Below the pieces are notes generated by a model. The model was not told the DNA's origin and did not search any database. It saw nothing but the letters and a program-made list of their open reading frames with translations. Both the position numbers and the translations under genes were made by a program. A stretch of 64,000 nt of DNA from an uncultured Rubritalea sp. (lineage in GTDB: Bacteria; Verrucomicrobiota; Verrucomicrobiia; Verrucomicrobiales; Akkermansiaceae): assembly GCA_937923145.1 (NCBI GenBank), contig CALAJT010000022.1:62001-126000 (forward strand), written 5' to 3'. Each line of letters starts with the position of its first letter. The stretch's first letter is position 1. Of this stretch, positions 49,133-59,912 are shown one piece after another.

Positions 49133-52100
49133 TTAGAGAGTAAGATCATCGAGAGAGAAGTCCTCTGCATCGATCTTGCTCTGACCTTCTTCCTTAGCAA
49201 TGAGACCCTTACCTGGACGAACGTCCAAACCAAGTGATTGCATTTCCTTCATGAGAACATTGAACGACTCAGGAGTTCCGGCTTCAAGGTTGTTATCACC
49301 TTTGACGATAGCTTCGTAGATTCTAGTTCTGCCCTGGACGTCATCAGACTTCACAGTAAGCATTTCCTGGAGAGTGTAAGCAGCACCGTATGCTTCTAGT
49401 GCCCATACCTCCATCTCACCGAATCTCTGACCACCATACTGTGCCTTACCACCCAGCGGCTGCTGAGTAACGAGTGAGTATGGTCCCACAGCACGAGCGT
49501 GGATCTTGTCTGCGACGAGGTGTCCAAGCTTGAGCATGTAGATCATTCCAACCACGATTGGTTGGTGGAATGCATCTCCAGTGCGTCCGTCATAGAGAGT
49601 GGATTTACCACCTACTGTGCCGTCCTTACCGTCGCCGATCCATGTGTAGCCGTCTACCTTCTTAGCTTCTCCCATGAACTCCCAGATTTTAGCCTCAGGG
49701 ATACCATCGAAAATCGGGGTAGCCACTGTGAATCCGAGTGCCTTAGCAGCAACTCCGAGGTGAGTTTCAAGAACCTGTCCCACGTTCATACGAGATGGAA
49801 CACCGAGCGGGTTAAGGCAGATATCGACGGGAGTTCCGTCCTCTAGGTATGGCATGTCCTCTTCAGGAACGATTGTCGCGACAACACCTTTGTTACCGTG
49901 ACGACCAGCCATCTTATCACCTACAGAAAGCTTACGCTTCTTGGCAACATAGACTTTAACTTCCTTAACTACGCCTGGATCTACTTCGTCTCCTGACTCC
50001 ATCTGATCTAAACGACGCTCACGATCTGTGTCTAGCTCCTGGAAGCGTGACTCAAATGATGAGATGATCTCAAGGATCTTGTTGCGAATAGGTGATGGGT
50101 CGATTTCGATGTGATCGTGAATCGCTGCTAATTTTCTAAGCAAAGTCTTAGTAATCTTACGGTTAGCCGGGATGATGATCTCACCTGACTGTGCGTTGAC
50201 TACATCGAGAGGAATCTTCTCGCCGAGTAAGATGTCAGAAAGCTTCTCAGTGAGCTGGTCAGTGAGTCCGTCTTTCTTCTTCTTGTATTCAGTGTTGATC
50301 TTCTTCAACTGCTTCTTCATCTCCTCTGGGTTTCCGCCTTCAGCCTTACGCTTAGCGAGTCCATGAGTAGCGATGCGGATGTCCTGAACGATACCGATAG
50401 TTCCAGATGGAACACGGAGTGAGGTGTCCTTCACGTCTGCTGCCTTCTCACCGAAGATCGCACGGAGGAGTCTCTCTTCTGGAGCGAGTTCAGTCTCAGA
50501 CTTAGGAGTGATCTTACCTACGAGGATGTCGCCTGGCTTCACCTCTGCACCGATACGGACGATTCCGTCGTGGTCGAGATTCTTCAGAGCTTCTTCACCT
50601 ACGTTTGGAATATCACGTGTGATTTCCTCAGGTCCTAGCTTAGTATCACGAGCTATACACTCATACTCAGAGATGTGTATAGAAGTATAGATGTCTTCTT
50701 TCACCACGCGCTCAGAGATTACGATAGCATCCTCAAAGTTATATCCATTCCAAGGCATGAATGCCACGAGAACGTTACGACCGAGAGCTAGCTCACCGTT
50801 TTCTGTGTTAGGTCCGTCTGCCATGCACTGACCGATTTTCACCTTGTCGCCACGCTTGACGATAGGCTTCTGGTTCATACATGTTCCAGCATTGGAGCGC
50901 ATGAACTTACGGAGTGGGTAGACGAAGATTCCATTTACAGGATCACTCTTCACTGATTGTGTGTCAGAAAGGAATGCCTCATCTGAAACAGGAAGCACAC
51001 CGTCTTTAGTAACGACGATAAGCTCACCAGTAGAAGCGGCTACTACACCGTTCGACTCAGATGTGATAACAGCGCGGGAGTCAGCAGCAGCCTTAGCCTC
51101 TAGACCAGTTCCCACGAGAGGAGCATCTGATACCAGAAGTGGCACGCCTTGACGTTGCATGTTCGCTCCCATAAGTGCGCGGTTCGCATCATCATGCTCT
51201 AGGAACGGGATGAGACCAGCCGCAACTGAAACGAGCTGCTTCGGAGAAACGTCCATGAAGTGAACATCATCAGATGACAATTCAAGGAACTCGCCACGCT
51301 CACGTGCGGTGATCTTCTTAGTGAGGAATTTTCCTTTCTTATCGATCGGGTTGTTCGCCTGAGCAATCAGATAGTTTTCTTCCTGATCCGCTGTTAGATA
51401 CTCGATATTATTAGTAACAAGACCCTTCACTACCTTACGGTATGGAGTTTCAATGAAACCAAACTCGTTGATACGAGCGTAAGTACACATGGAGTTGATA
51501 AGACCAATGTTCGGTCCCTCCGGAGTTTCAATCGGGCAAATACGTCCGTAGTGTGATGGGTGAACATCACGTACTTCGAAGCCTGCACGATCACGGTTAA
51601 GACCACCAGGTCCTAGCGCTGAGAGACGACGTTTGTGTGTGAGTTCTGCCAGAGGGTTAGTCTGGTCCATAAACTGTGAGAGCTGTGATCTACCGAAGAA
51701 ATCTCTAACAACTGCTGAGAGAGCCTTAGGGTTGATCAGCTTCTGTGGAGTCATACCTTCGATGTTTACATCAAACAAAGTCATACGCTCTTTTACAAGA
51801 CGCTCTGTTCTGGCAAGACCTACGCGACACTGGTTAGCAAGAAGCTCACCAACTGCGCGCACACGACGTGATCCAAGGTGATCAATATCATCAAGAACGC
51901 CGTCGCCTTTCTTACATTTAAGGATATACTTCACTGCGTTAAGAAAATCTTTCCCTACCATTGTGCGCTCACCTGGCTCAACATCGATGCCGAGCTTCTG
52001 GTTGATCTTATAGCGTCCAACACGTGTGAGGTCATACTTCTTAGGATCGAAAAATAGACGCTTCAGAAGAGCCTTAGCGTTAGCAACTGTCGGAGGATCT

Positions 52101-53014
52101 CCTGGACGAAGCTTACGGTACATATCTTTGAGAGCTGTCTCCTCATCGACAGCTGGGTCTTTCTTAAGTGACTTGAGAATGATCTCGTCCTGACGTGAGT
52201 CGATAACTTCGATCTTCTTGTGCTTAAGCGCTAGTAGCTGCTTCACAACACCGATAGTGAGTGGCTCATACTTCTTAGCTATTACCTGCTCACCGTCCAT
52301 GATGTCTTCGAATACAACGCGCGAAGAAAGAACTTCTTCGTCCATTTTATCAGAGAGTTTCATATTCTCAATGTCATAGAACTCCTGCACGATAGAGCGT
52401 GTGTCAGGATATCCGAGTGCACGGAGGAAAGTAGTAGCGAGGAACTTACGTCTTCTACGACGACGATCTAGGTATACATAGAGAAGATCGTTCGTATCGA
52501 ACTGAGTCTCCAACCATGATCCACGGTCAGGGATGATACGGAATGAGAAAAGCTCCTTACCATTGAGGTGGAAAGATTTCTCAAAGCAGATACCAGGTGA
52601 ACGGTGAAGCTGTGAAACGATGACTCGCTCAGCTCCGTTTATCACGAAAGTTCCACGACGCGTCATCATAGGAAGCTCTCCCATATAAACGCGCTCTTTC
52701 TTTACTCCAGTTTCATCCTTGAGTTTAAAAGTAACATAGAGAGATGCACTGAAACTTTCGCCAGTTTGCAATGCCTCTAGTGCAGTTGTCTTAGGTTCTT
52801 CAATGTCATATGCGATGAAATTTAATTCAATCGTCTCATCATAACTGTTAATAGGGAAAACCTCCATAAGAACGGCTTGTAAGCCTGTTTCTATGCGCTG
52901 GCTGGCAGGCACGTCTTTTTGGAGAAAGTCCTCATAGGACTTGGATTGAACCTCAATAAGGTTTGGTGGTTCAATAACTTCCTCAATGGTTCCGAAGTAG
53001 CGTCTTTCGAGCAT
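49133..53014 (-). CDS. rpoB: DNA-directed RNA polymerase subunit beta
   Basis: A 1293-residue RNA polymerase subunit. The rifampicin-pocket region reads [20 protein letters not shown] followed by [14 protein letters not shown], matching rifampicin-sensitive consensus at most positions. Further signatures are [58 protein letters not shown] and [15 protein letters not shown]. Start and length are normal. The genes rplJ and rplL, which often precede rpoB, are absent here; the gene upstream is divergent. The operon therefore appears to have its own promoter in the 53015-53290 region. Confidence 0.99.
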   Translation of the reverse strand: MLERRYFGTIEEVIEPPNLIEVQSKSYEDFLQKDVPASQRIETGLQAVLMEVFPINSYDETIELNFIAYDIEEPKTTALEALQTGESFSASLYVTFKLKDETGVKKERVYMGELPMMTRRGTFVINGAERVIVSQLHRSPGICFEKSFHLNGKELFSFRIIPDRGSWLETQFDTNDLLYVYLDRRRRRRKFLATTFLRALGYPDTRSIVQEFYDIENMKLSDKMDEEVLSSRVVFEDIMDGEQVIAKKYEPLTIGVVKQLLALKHKKIEVIDSRQDEIILKSLKKDPAVDEETALKDMYRKLRPGDPPTVANAKALLKRLFFDPKKYDLTRVGRYKINQKLGIDVEPGERTMVGKDFLNAVKYILKCKKGDGVLDDIDHLGSRRVRAVGELLANQCRVGLARTERLVKERMTLFDVNIEGMTPQKLINPKALSAVVRDFFGRSQLSQFMDQTNPLAELTHKRRLSALGPGGLNRDRAGFEVRDVHPSHYGRICPIETPEGPNIGLINSMCTYARINEFGFIETPYRKVVKGLVTNNIEYLTADQEENYLIAQANNPIDKKGKFLTKKITARERGEFLELSSDDVHFMDVSPKQLVSVAAGLIPFLEHDDANRALMGANMQRQGVPLLVSDAPLVGTGLEAKAAADSRAVITSESNGVVAASTGELIVVTKDGVLPVSDEAFLSDTQSVKSDPVNGIFVYPLRKFMRSNAGTCMNQKPIVKRGDKVKIGQCMADGPNTENGELALGRNVLVAFMPWNGYNFEDAIVISERVVKEDIYTSIHISEYECIARDTKLGPEEITRDIPNVGEEALKNLDHDGIVRIGAEVKPGDILVGKITPKSETELAPEERLLRAIFGEKAADVKDTSLRVPSGTIGIVQDIRIATHGLAKRKAEGGNPEEMKKQLKKINTEYKKKKDGLTDQLTEKLSDILLGEKIPLDVVNAQSGEIIIPANRKITKTLLRKLAAIHDHIEIDPSPIRNKILEIISSFESRFQELDTDRERRLDQMESGDEVDPGVVKEVKVYVAKKRKLSVGDKMAGRHGNKGVVATIVPEEDMPYLEDGTPVDICLNPLGVPSRMNVGQVLETHLGVAAKALGFTVATPIFDGIPEAKIWEFMGEAKKVDGYTWIGDGKDGTVGGKSTLYDGRTGDAFHQPIVVGMIYMLKLGHLVADKIHARAVGPYSLVTQQPLGGKAQYGGQRFGEMEVWALEAYGAAYTLQEMLTVKSDDVQGRTRIYEAIVKGDNNLEAGTPESFNVLMKEMQSLGLDVRPGKGLIAKEEGQSKIDAEDFSLDDLTL

Positions 53015-53182
53015 GGTTGTAGTAGTTTAATGTGGTCGGTTAAACCCATCTCCAGATTAGCGTCTTAATCTAGTAATGGGCGGTGAAATATGAATTGTAG
53101 CCGGTCTCTGTCGTATTGCATCTACACTGAGCGTCCTCAGGCATTTCCGCTGAACAGAATGCAACTATTTTACTCAAAATTA

Positions 53183-53200
53183 TTTCAAATTAATTTGAAA
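53183..53200. promoter_or_regulatory. Palindrome TTTCAAAT-TA-ATTTGAAA upstream of rpoB
   Basis: A perfect 18-bp palindrome lies 169 bp before the rpoB start. Its half-site ATTTGAAA is the same as in the tetR operator at 63144-63167, but the spacer is two rather than four bases. It could be an operator or an AT-rich coincidence. Confidence 0.35.
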
Positions 53201-53289
53201 ATAGCTGCATTCTAGTCATAGAATGTGTTATTTAATGATTGATTTCTGTCGTTATTCGTGAATTTTCGTGATTTTTACATCCAAAGGCG

Positions 53290-53325
53290 CAAAAAGGCGG
53301 CTCGATTATACGTCGAAGCCACCTT
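53290..53325 (-). terminator. Terminator-like hairpin upstream of rpoB
   Basis: On the minus strand AAGGTGGCTTCGA pairs with TCGAGCCGCCTT (one mismatch, one bulge) and is followed by TTTTTG. It would stop or attenuate transcripts coming towards rpoB from the far side, although no gene is visible there on this strand. Confidence 0.5.
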
Positions 53326-53842
53326 AGTGTTAAATTTTTTGTAATGTTATAAAATAGAATGATTTAGAGATTGGTTGTTTCGCGAAAAATCAGTATAAAT
53401 CATCATGTTTTAGTCAGTCTGGTCTAGGTTATAGCGGGAAAGGACGGTTAAATACGCTTTTTCAGCCCTACTGTCAAACAGATTTTCTATTGCCTATTCG
53501 CTAGTCAAGTAGATAATTAAGTTTTATTGATTAATTATCTACTAAGTCTTCCTTCATATGACATCAGTTATTTAGTAACTATAGCCTACTATTGCACTAG
53601 CTGAGTTTCTCACTTTATTTTAGTAACCAAGCGCATAGCCTATACTCCAAAAGCTGAGTGAATATGACCGTATCGGGAAGTTCCAGATTTTAGTGCTAGC
53701 TCCCCCCCGCTTGTTCTCGATCCGCAAGAGTGAAAAAAGGAATCAGAAGTACTAATAAAATAATCTACTGATGAATGTCTGTTCTATTTCTCATATCCTG
53801 CCACGCTCTTAAGAATATTTCCAACCCATCTATCACAATAAT
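53326..53842. other. Spacer without recognisable genes between rpoB and the BASS gene
   Basis: The sequence is AT-rich with stops in all frames. I see no tRNA, no ribosomal protein fragment and no clear repeat. One short inverted repeat surrounds AAGTAGATAATTAA and TTAATTATCTACT (about 53505-53550), a 13-bp stem with a short loop, without flanking T-run in a useful place. Confidence 0.5.
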
Positions 53843-54694
53843 ATGATCATCAAAATCGCTCTCCCACTAGTTCTCGCCTTCATCATGTTCTCGCTAGGGC
53901 TAGGTCTGAAGAAAAGTGACTTCACGCGTATTCTAAAGTTTCCTAAAGCCTTCGCTGTCGGGTTATTGAACCAAGTGCTCTTACTCCCTATTATAGCACT
54001 TCTATTAGCTCATGTGTTTAATCTATCTCCAGAATTCACTGTAGGGCTTATTATACTAGCACTCTGTCCAGGTGGAGTTACTAGTAATGTTCTGACTAAA
54101 TATGCTGGAGGCAACACTCCCCTTTCAATTTCATTAACTGCTGTGACCAGCCTTTTATGCATTATCACTGTCCCCATATTTGCAGCTCTGGCAGTCCGTC
54201 ATTTTATGGGAGAAGCAGCCCCACCGGTGAATGTCTCTAAACTCGGCTTCATCATGTTCCTCATCACAGCCGCTCCAGTAGGTATTGGTATGTTGGTTAC
54301 GAGCAGATCACCCGATCTTGCCAAGCGCATTGCGCCAATAGTATCTACAGTAGCTATCCTCTTATTCTTACTTGTCATCGGTGCCGCATTAGCGAAAAAC
54401 TGGACAGTATTCATCACTAACTTACCTACGCTTGGACCTGTACTAATAGTCCTAAATATAGTTCTTATCACTCTAGGTCTAACATCAGCAAAACTCTTCA
54501 AGCTCAGCAAATCTGACGCATCTACTATCGCCATCGAGTCAGGCATCCAGAATGGCACACTTGCTATCACCGTAGGTGCAATCATCGCAGCATCTGCCAC
54601 AGAGATCCTCCCACCCACTACTATTCCAGCGGCTGTCTACAGCATCACCATGTCTTTTGTCTCTATCCCCTTCGTCCTCTGGAGACGTAAATAG
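53843..54694 (+). CDS. Bile acid:sodium symporter (BASS) family transporter
   Basis: A 283-residue integral membrane protein with about nine membrane segments. The family pattern is visible in FSLGLGLKKSDFTRILKFPK, LALCPGGVTSNVLTKYAGG and the late IAIESGIQNGTLAITVGAII. BASS proteins move organic anions or small acids with sodium; bacterial substrates include pantoate and similar acids, and the substrate here cannot be predicted. It is a single-gene unit. Confidence 0.92.
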   Translation: MIIKIALPLVLAFIMFSLGLGLKKSDFTRILKFPKAFAVGLLNQVLLLPIIALLLAHVFNLSPEFTVGLIILALCPGGVTSNVLTKYAGGNTPLSISLTAVTSLLCIITVPIFAALAVRHFMGEAAPPVNVSKLGFIMFLITAAPVGIGMLVTSRSPDLAKRIAPIVSTVAILLFLLVIGAALAKNWTVFITNLPTLGPVLIVLNIVLITLGLTSAKLFKLSKSDASTIAIESGIQNGTLAITVGAIIAASATEILPPTTIPAAVYSITMSFVSIPFVLWRRK

Positions 54695-54719
54695 CGTGGA
54701 TTTGATTTCGACTCTACTC

Positions 54720-55176
54720 CCCTCGTGATTTTCAAAGATTGCTTGATGCTCAGCTAGGGAAACTCTCCCCTACGTGACTCATACTCCTTAGCCCAATCTA
54801 ATAACTCCTGGAGATTTTCATCTTGTTTTCTTTAGATTCATACTTGTGCAGTTCCCATTCTCTCGAACCACAATGTTGCAAGCATTTCACTAATCCCACG
54901 TTAAGAAGTACTAGCTGATCCGCAGATTTAGAAGCTATGGGGGACCAATGAACCATGATATCCTTTTACCACTCAGTTATCATGCTTAGCTATAAATTCA
55001 TTTAACAAGTCATCGCTAGCTTGCAGGCATTTCCTAACACCAGGCTGCTCCCAAGAGATCGTATCTAAGTCCAAATAAGCTACATTGCCAAGCTTAACAA
55101 AGCTTCTCGCTAAAGCGCTCTTGCCCGAGTCAGAGCCAGAGTTCCCATACATTACTAGTTTTGCAGCATTGTGCAT
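54720..55176 (-). pseudogene. Decayed P-loop kinase-like gene
   Basis: Starting at 55176 an intact frame of 67 codons carries the P-loop MYGNSGSDSGKSALA and LDLDTISWEQPGVRK, ending at HDN with TGA where relatives have Trp. Further along the minus strand the expected continuation appears in shifting frames: VVKGYHGSLV, SADQLVLLNVGLVKCLQHCG, REWELHKYESKENK, ENLQELLDWAKEYESRRGEF and LAEHQAIFENHEG. Together this matches a complete small AAA/shikimate-kinase-like ATPase (...EGCY..., HKY, LLxWVxxYYxRxxEFSLAxH). Several frameshifts and stops show the gene is inactive. Confidence 0.75.
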
Positions 55177-55321
55177 AATGTAAATTTATATGCAAATATG
55201 ATAAAACGGAATACTATGATCATCACTTTAAACAATGATATTCAATTTTTAATCGATTTCAAAGATTGATGTAATACGGGTAATATTCCCATCTGTAGAA
55301 TTCAAACCTTCAGCTTATATT

Positions 55322-56710
55322 ATGAAAACCAAATTAAATGATGTCCAGTCTCAGCTAAACCCATGCACAGTAGATCAAGTGACTACTCCTAAGTCACTGA
55401 CTGATTTACAATCTGCCGTTAAGCTAGCAGATCTTGAAGACTTAGTCATTTCAGTAGCTGGACATAGGCATTCAATGGGAGGTCAGCAGTTTTGTGATAA
55501 CTCGTTGCACATTGATTTGGGTATGTTTGATCACGTGATTCATTTCGATAAAGTGAATGGTCTAGTCCAAGTAGAGAGCGGTATAACTTGGACTAATTTA
55601 ATTCAATACCTAACATCAAAACAGGGTTCAGAGAAAAATGGTTGGGCGATTAACCAAAAGCAAACGGGTGTTGATAATGTTACCATTGCTGGCTCGCTTT
55701 CTTCTAATATCCATGGTCGAGGCTTAAGTCTACCACCCTTTGTAAGTGACGTGGAATCCTTCAGCCTGATTGGCGCAGACGGCAATCTACTAACCTGTAG
55801 TCGCACAGAAAACATAGAGCTATTTTCTCTAGTAATAGGTGGCTACGGGATGTTTGGAATTATAGCTTATGTGACATTGCGGCTAGTCCCTAGAGTTAAA
55901 GTGAAACGAGTAGTCGAAGTCATTGCTGTGAAAGAATTGTTAGATCACATTGAACCTCGCATTGAGGAAGGCGCACTCTATGGAGACTGCCAATACTCTA
56001 TCCATATCGAAGATGGTGATTTTCCACACCCTGGCATATTTTCATACTACGTTACTGTTTCCGATGACACCCCTATTGAAGACAATCAAATATTGCTAGC
56101 TGAGGATGACTGGGGGAAACTTTATCAGCTTTCTCGGAGTAATAAGCAGAAGGCATTTGAGGCATACACTCAGTATTACCTGGCCACTACAGGTCAGGTT
56201 TACTGGTCAGACACACATCAGTTGTCGAACGTATTCGCCGGTTACCAAGCCGCTGTGGACACAGAGAACGGGACAGAGATGATCACGGAAGTCTACGTAT
56301 CAAAAGAAGCTTATGTGGAGTTCATGATAGAGATGCGCAGAGTCTGTGCTAAGTATGAATTTGATGTAACCTACGGAACCATACGCTTCATCAAAAAGGA
56401 CACTGAAACGTTCCTCGCGTGGGCGAAAGCAGACTATGTTTGTATAGTCTGTAACTTGCACGTAAAGCATACAGAAGAAGGTAAAGAGAGAGCGAAAGAT
56501 AACTTCAGAAGAATCATAGATGGAGTCATCAAGTATGGAGGCAATTTCTACTTAACCTATCACCGATGGGCCACTAAGCAGCAGATCACAACCTGCTACC
56601 CTCAGTTCATAGACTTTCTCAAACTAAAGCTAAAATACGATCCCGCTGAAAGGTTTCAGAGTAATTGGTATAGGCACTATAAAGTGATGTTTCAGGAAGA
56701 ACTTACTTAG
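55322..56710 (+). CDS. FAD-binding oxidase of the VAO family
   Basis: A 462-residue oxidoreductase. The N-terminal FAD-binding domain has PKSLTDLQSAVKLADLEDLV, the pyrophosphate motif VAGHRHSMGGQQF and GVDNVTIAGSLSSNIHGRGL. The C-terminus YDPAERFQSNWYRHYK resembles sugar- or aldonolactone-oxidising members. The His in AGHRHSMGG may be the covalent flavin site. The substrate is unknown and no signal peptide is seen. Its last eight bases overlap the end of the convergent RND transporter gene. Confidence 0.88.
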   Translation: MKTKLNDVQSQLNPCTVDQVTTPKSLTDLQSAVKLADLEDLVISVAGHRHSMGGQQFCDNSLHIDLGMFDHVIHFDKVNGLVQVESGITWTNLIQYLTSKQGSEKNGWAINQKQTGVDNVTIAGSLSSNIHGRGLSLPPFVSDVESFSLIGADGNLLTCSRTENIELFSLVIGGYGMFGIIAYVTLRLVPRVKVKRVVEVIAVKELLDHIEPRIEEGALYGDCQYSIHIEDGDFPHPGIFSYYVTVSDDTPIEDNQILLAEDDWGKLYQLSRSNKQKAFEAYTQYYLATTGQVYWSDTHQLSNVFAGYQAAVDTENGTEMITEVYVSKEAYVEFMIEMRRVCAKYEFDVTYGTIRFIKKDTETFLAWAKADYVCIVCNLHVKHTEEGKERAKDNFRRIIDGVIKYGGNFYLTYHRWATKQQITTCYPQFIDFLKLKLKYDPAERFQSNWYRHYKVMFQEELT

Positions 56711-59700
56711 CAGCCTCTGTTTTAATTTCTTCATCTACTGGAACACGATACGCATTCCATATCTTAAGTAACAGCTGCTTGATGTCTCTAGCTATGATTA
56801 TTAACATTGGTAATAATATCAAAGTAATAATAGTGGCAAACAGTATCCCGAATGCTAGCGAGGCAGCCATCGGCTTGAGGAATTGAGCCTGCACTTCTGT
56901 CTCTAATAAGAGTGGTCCTAGTCCGAAGAATGTGGTCAGCGAAGTAAGTAAGATCGCTCGGAAACGATCGGAGCCAGCTTGCTTGCATGAGTCAACGAGA
57001 CTTAAACCTTCTGCTCGTAAATCGTTCACACGGCAGACTAATACTAGCGAGTCATTCACTACCACTCCGGAGAGAGCCAGGATACCGAAGACCGACAGGA
57101 TAGATACAGGTATCCCCATTACATAATGACCTAGCAGCGCACCAATAATCCCGAAGGGGATCACCGACATGATGATAAGCGGCATGACGTAACTTTTCAG
57201 AGGAATCGCGATGAGAATATAAATGAAGATGATCGAGAACGCGAACCCGACTAATAATGACTGCATCGATTTCGCTCGTTGCTCAGCCTCTCCACTCTGA
57301 CTGATAGAGATCGCTGGGAACTTTGATTTCATCTCAGGGAAGTATTCTTTGCTCAGTTTATCGAGAACATCTTTAGATGAAGTGATACTCTTATCGATAG
57401 ACGCTTCCACAGCGACTACTCGCTTATTATCATATCGCTCGATGGATGCTAGAGATTCTGAGTAAGTCGTATCGGCTACTACTGAGAATGGAACGATGGT
57501 TCCATTTTCCTTACGAATACGCATGTTACGGAGTGTTTCTAGTGAGTCACGCTGCTCGATAGGATAACGCACCATGACCTTGACCTCATCTCTCCCACGC
57601 TGCACACGCTGAGCTTCACGTCCGAAGAATGCGTCACGCACATTATTGGCTAGATCTAGTTTATTCAGGTCAGCCGCCTGTCCTTCTGGAGTGATGCTGT
57701 AGAGAATTTCTGGCTTACCTGAGTCGAAAGTATCGTAAATATCATAGACTCCTGGATAGGTAGCGATGACCTGTTTCATGTCTTCTGCCACAGCTTTGAG
57801 TTCTTCTAAGTTATCACTTTCTAAGTTGATGACAAGGTCACCTCCAGGAGGTCCTGCACGTGAACTCAGTGTAAGTGACCTCGCTCCTGCAATAGGCCCT
57901 ATAGCTTTACGCCAATCTTTTACTATCTGCTCGGTAGATAGGAACTCTCTCTCAGTAGATCTTGTCAGTTCAGCCGCTATTGCCGCTTTATTATTGCTCG
58001 AAGCAGAGATCTGAACTTCCTTAAAAGGATTATGCCCGAATTCTTTCTCATATCCTTCTCCTAGCTCATCTGCAATGCTAGATATCCGCTCCAGAGTACC
58101 ATGCAGATAATCCACTGACTGCCCCTGCTCTAACTCTACGAGAACTGCGATATTATCCTGATATATAGTAGGGAAAAATACGAAACGTAGCTGACCTGCC
58201 GGCAATAGTGACACCACTAAAATAAACACCCCAATGAATGTAGCTAGAACAGCATAGCGCCATGATACTAAAATTCTTATAAACGGTGTATAGAGCTTTT
58301 CTATAAACCAAGTTAGACTTCCAGCGATCGTTTTCTGAAACTTAGCCCATGAGCGGGAAATAATATTCTTAGGCTTCTTGTGAACATTAATATACGCAAG
58401 GTGAGATGGAAGTATTAGCTTCGATTCAACAAGTGAAAATATGAGACAGAAGATCACAGTAGCAGCTATCTGACCAAAGACATTTCCCATTCTACCACTT
58501 ACCTGAGTCAATGGAAGGAAGGCTGCAATCGTGGTAATTACACCGAATGTAGCTGGTGTCACGACCTTGCTCACACCCCTAACAGTGGTGCGGAGTGAGG
58601 ACTCTGGATCATCAGGATTTTTAGCGTTTTCTTTCTCCGAATAGATCGACTCACCTATAACAATAGCGTCGTCCACCACAATACCCAGCACTACTAAGAA
58701 TCCAAAGGCTGAAATAACATTGATCGACATATCTATCCCTGGCAGTGGAAATAGAGTCATCGCTCCTGCAAGCGAAACAGGAATACCTATCGCGACCCAG
58801 AATGCGAGACGAAGGTTCAGGAAGACCATGAGAATACCTAAAACTAGTAAGACTCCGATCAGACCATTTTTCCCTAACAGAACTAGTCGGTCACGAATAT
58901 TAGTAGCTCCATCTAACCAACCTGCGATTTCCACTCCCTCAGGTAATTCTGTGTATTCGTCTACGACCTTATTCGCCTGATTCACAGCATCGATGATATC
59001 GTCTGTGCCCTCGGTGATGATCTTCAGACTTACAGTCGGTTTATTACGAAATCTATTGAGCGCATCTTGGTCTACAAAACCATCCCGCACCAGCGCCACA
59101 TCTTTTACGAAGATACGCGTTCCATCGGGATTTGTCCTCACCGGGATCTTTTCAAAGTCAGCTCTCTTGTATGCCTGCTCTCGTGAGCGTAGTGAGATAT
59201 CGCCACGATCTGAGCGTATTACTCCGCCACCTATATCAATAGAGTTGTTAGAAATAGCTGTGGCTACTTCGCTAAATGTTAGACTATAGAATCGAAGTTT
59301 TGCCTCAGATGGCTCAATGGATATTTCGTAGTCTCGACCACCAAATGTCTCTACCTTAGAGATAGCAGGCTCACGTAGAAGAGTGTCCCTGACTTTCCTT
59401 GCAGTTTCCTTCAGCGTCGCCTCCGGTACATCACCGTAAAGCTCTACCCAGAGCACTGTACTCTCGCGCTTCTTCTCATTTACTACAGGTTTTTCCGCTT
59501 GTTCAGGGAGGGAAGTAATCGCATCTATCTGAATTTTAACATCATCTAACAGTTTGGTGATTGGATAATTTTCCTTTGCCTGAACAGTAATCGTAGCCAG
59601 ATTATCCTTACTCACTGAGCGAATATGCTCTATGCCATCTACTGACTCTAATGATTCTTCAATTTTGATCGCAACACCACGCTCCACGTTTTCAGGTGTC

Positions 59701-59879
59701 CCACCGCGAATAGGAACACTTACCGTGACTGTCTCAGAAGCAAATGCAGGGAAGCCTTCTTTTCTAACATTTAGCCCAGTGAAGACACCAGCAGCTAAAA
59801 TAGTGATCATCAGAATATTAGCTACTACAGGATTCGTAGCAAACCATGTGATGAAAGGATGTTTTTGAAGTGGAGACAT
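56703..59879 (-). CDS. RND efflux transporter, inner-membrane permease (AcrB-type)
   Basis: A 1058-residue permease of normal RND size, with twelve membrane segments in two halves separated by large periplasmic loops. The proton-relay region is FLVVLGIVVDDAIVIGESIY, and the second half has ILALSGVVVNDSLVLVCRVN. The N-terminus includes FATNPVVANILMITILAAGV. It exports small toxic compounds using proton flow, together with the adaptor and outer-membrane channel encoded just upstream. It is the last gene of the tetR-controlled operon and overlaps the end of the FAD oxidase gene. Confidence 0.95.
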   Translation of the reverse strand: MSPLQKHPFITWFATNPVVANILMITILAAGVFTGLNVRKEGFPAFASETVTVSVPIRGGTPENVERGVAIKIEESLESVDGIEHIRSVSKDNLATITVQAKENYPITKLLDDVKIQIDAITSLPEQAEKPVVNEKKRESTVLWVELYGDVPEATLKETARKVRDTLLREPAISKVETFGGRDYEISIEPSEAKLRFYSLTFSEVATAISNNSIDIGGGVIRSDRGDISLRSREQAYKRADFEKIPVRTNPDGTRIFVKDVALVRDGFVDQDALNRFRNKPTVSLKIITEGTDDIIDAVNQANKVVDEYTELPEGVEIAGWLDGATNIRDRLVLLGKNGLIGVLLVLGILMVFLNLRLAFWVAIGIPVSLAGAMTLFPLPGIDMSINVISAFGFLVVLGIVVDDAIVIGESIYSEKENAKNPDDPESSLRTTVRGVSKVVTPATFGVITTIAAFLPLTQVSGRMGNVFGQIAATVIFCLIFSLVESKLILPSHLAYINVHKKPKNIISRSWAKFQKTIAGSLTWFIEKLYTPFIRILVSWRYAVLATFIGVFILVVSLLPAGQLRFVFFPTIYQDNIAVLVELEQGQSVDYLHGTLERISSIADELGEGYEKEFGHNPFKEVQISASSNNKAAIAAELTRSTEREFLSTEQIVKDWRKAIGPIAGARSLTLSSRAGPPGGDLVINLESDNLEELKAVAEDMKQVIATYPGVYDIYDTFDSGKPEILYSITPEGQAADLNKLDLANNVRDAFFGREAQRVQRGRDEVKVMVRYPIEQRDSLETLRNMRIRKENGTIVPFSVVADTTYSESLASIERYDNKRVVAVEASIDKSITSSKDVLDKLSKEYFPEMKSKFPAISISQSGEAEQRAKSMQSLLVGFAFSIIFIYILIAIPLKSYVMPLIIMSVIPFGIIGALLGHYVMGIPVSILSVFGILALSGVVVNDSLVLVCRVNDLRAEGLSLVDSCKQAGSDRFRAILLTSLTTFFGLGPLLLETEVQAQFLKPMAASLAFGILFATIITLILLPMLIIIARDIKQLLLKIWNAYRVPVDEEIKTEAAK

Positions 59880-59912
59880 TACTTTTAAAATTGTTAGATT
59901 GATTGACTAGCT

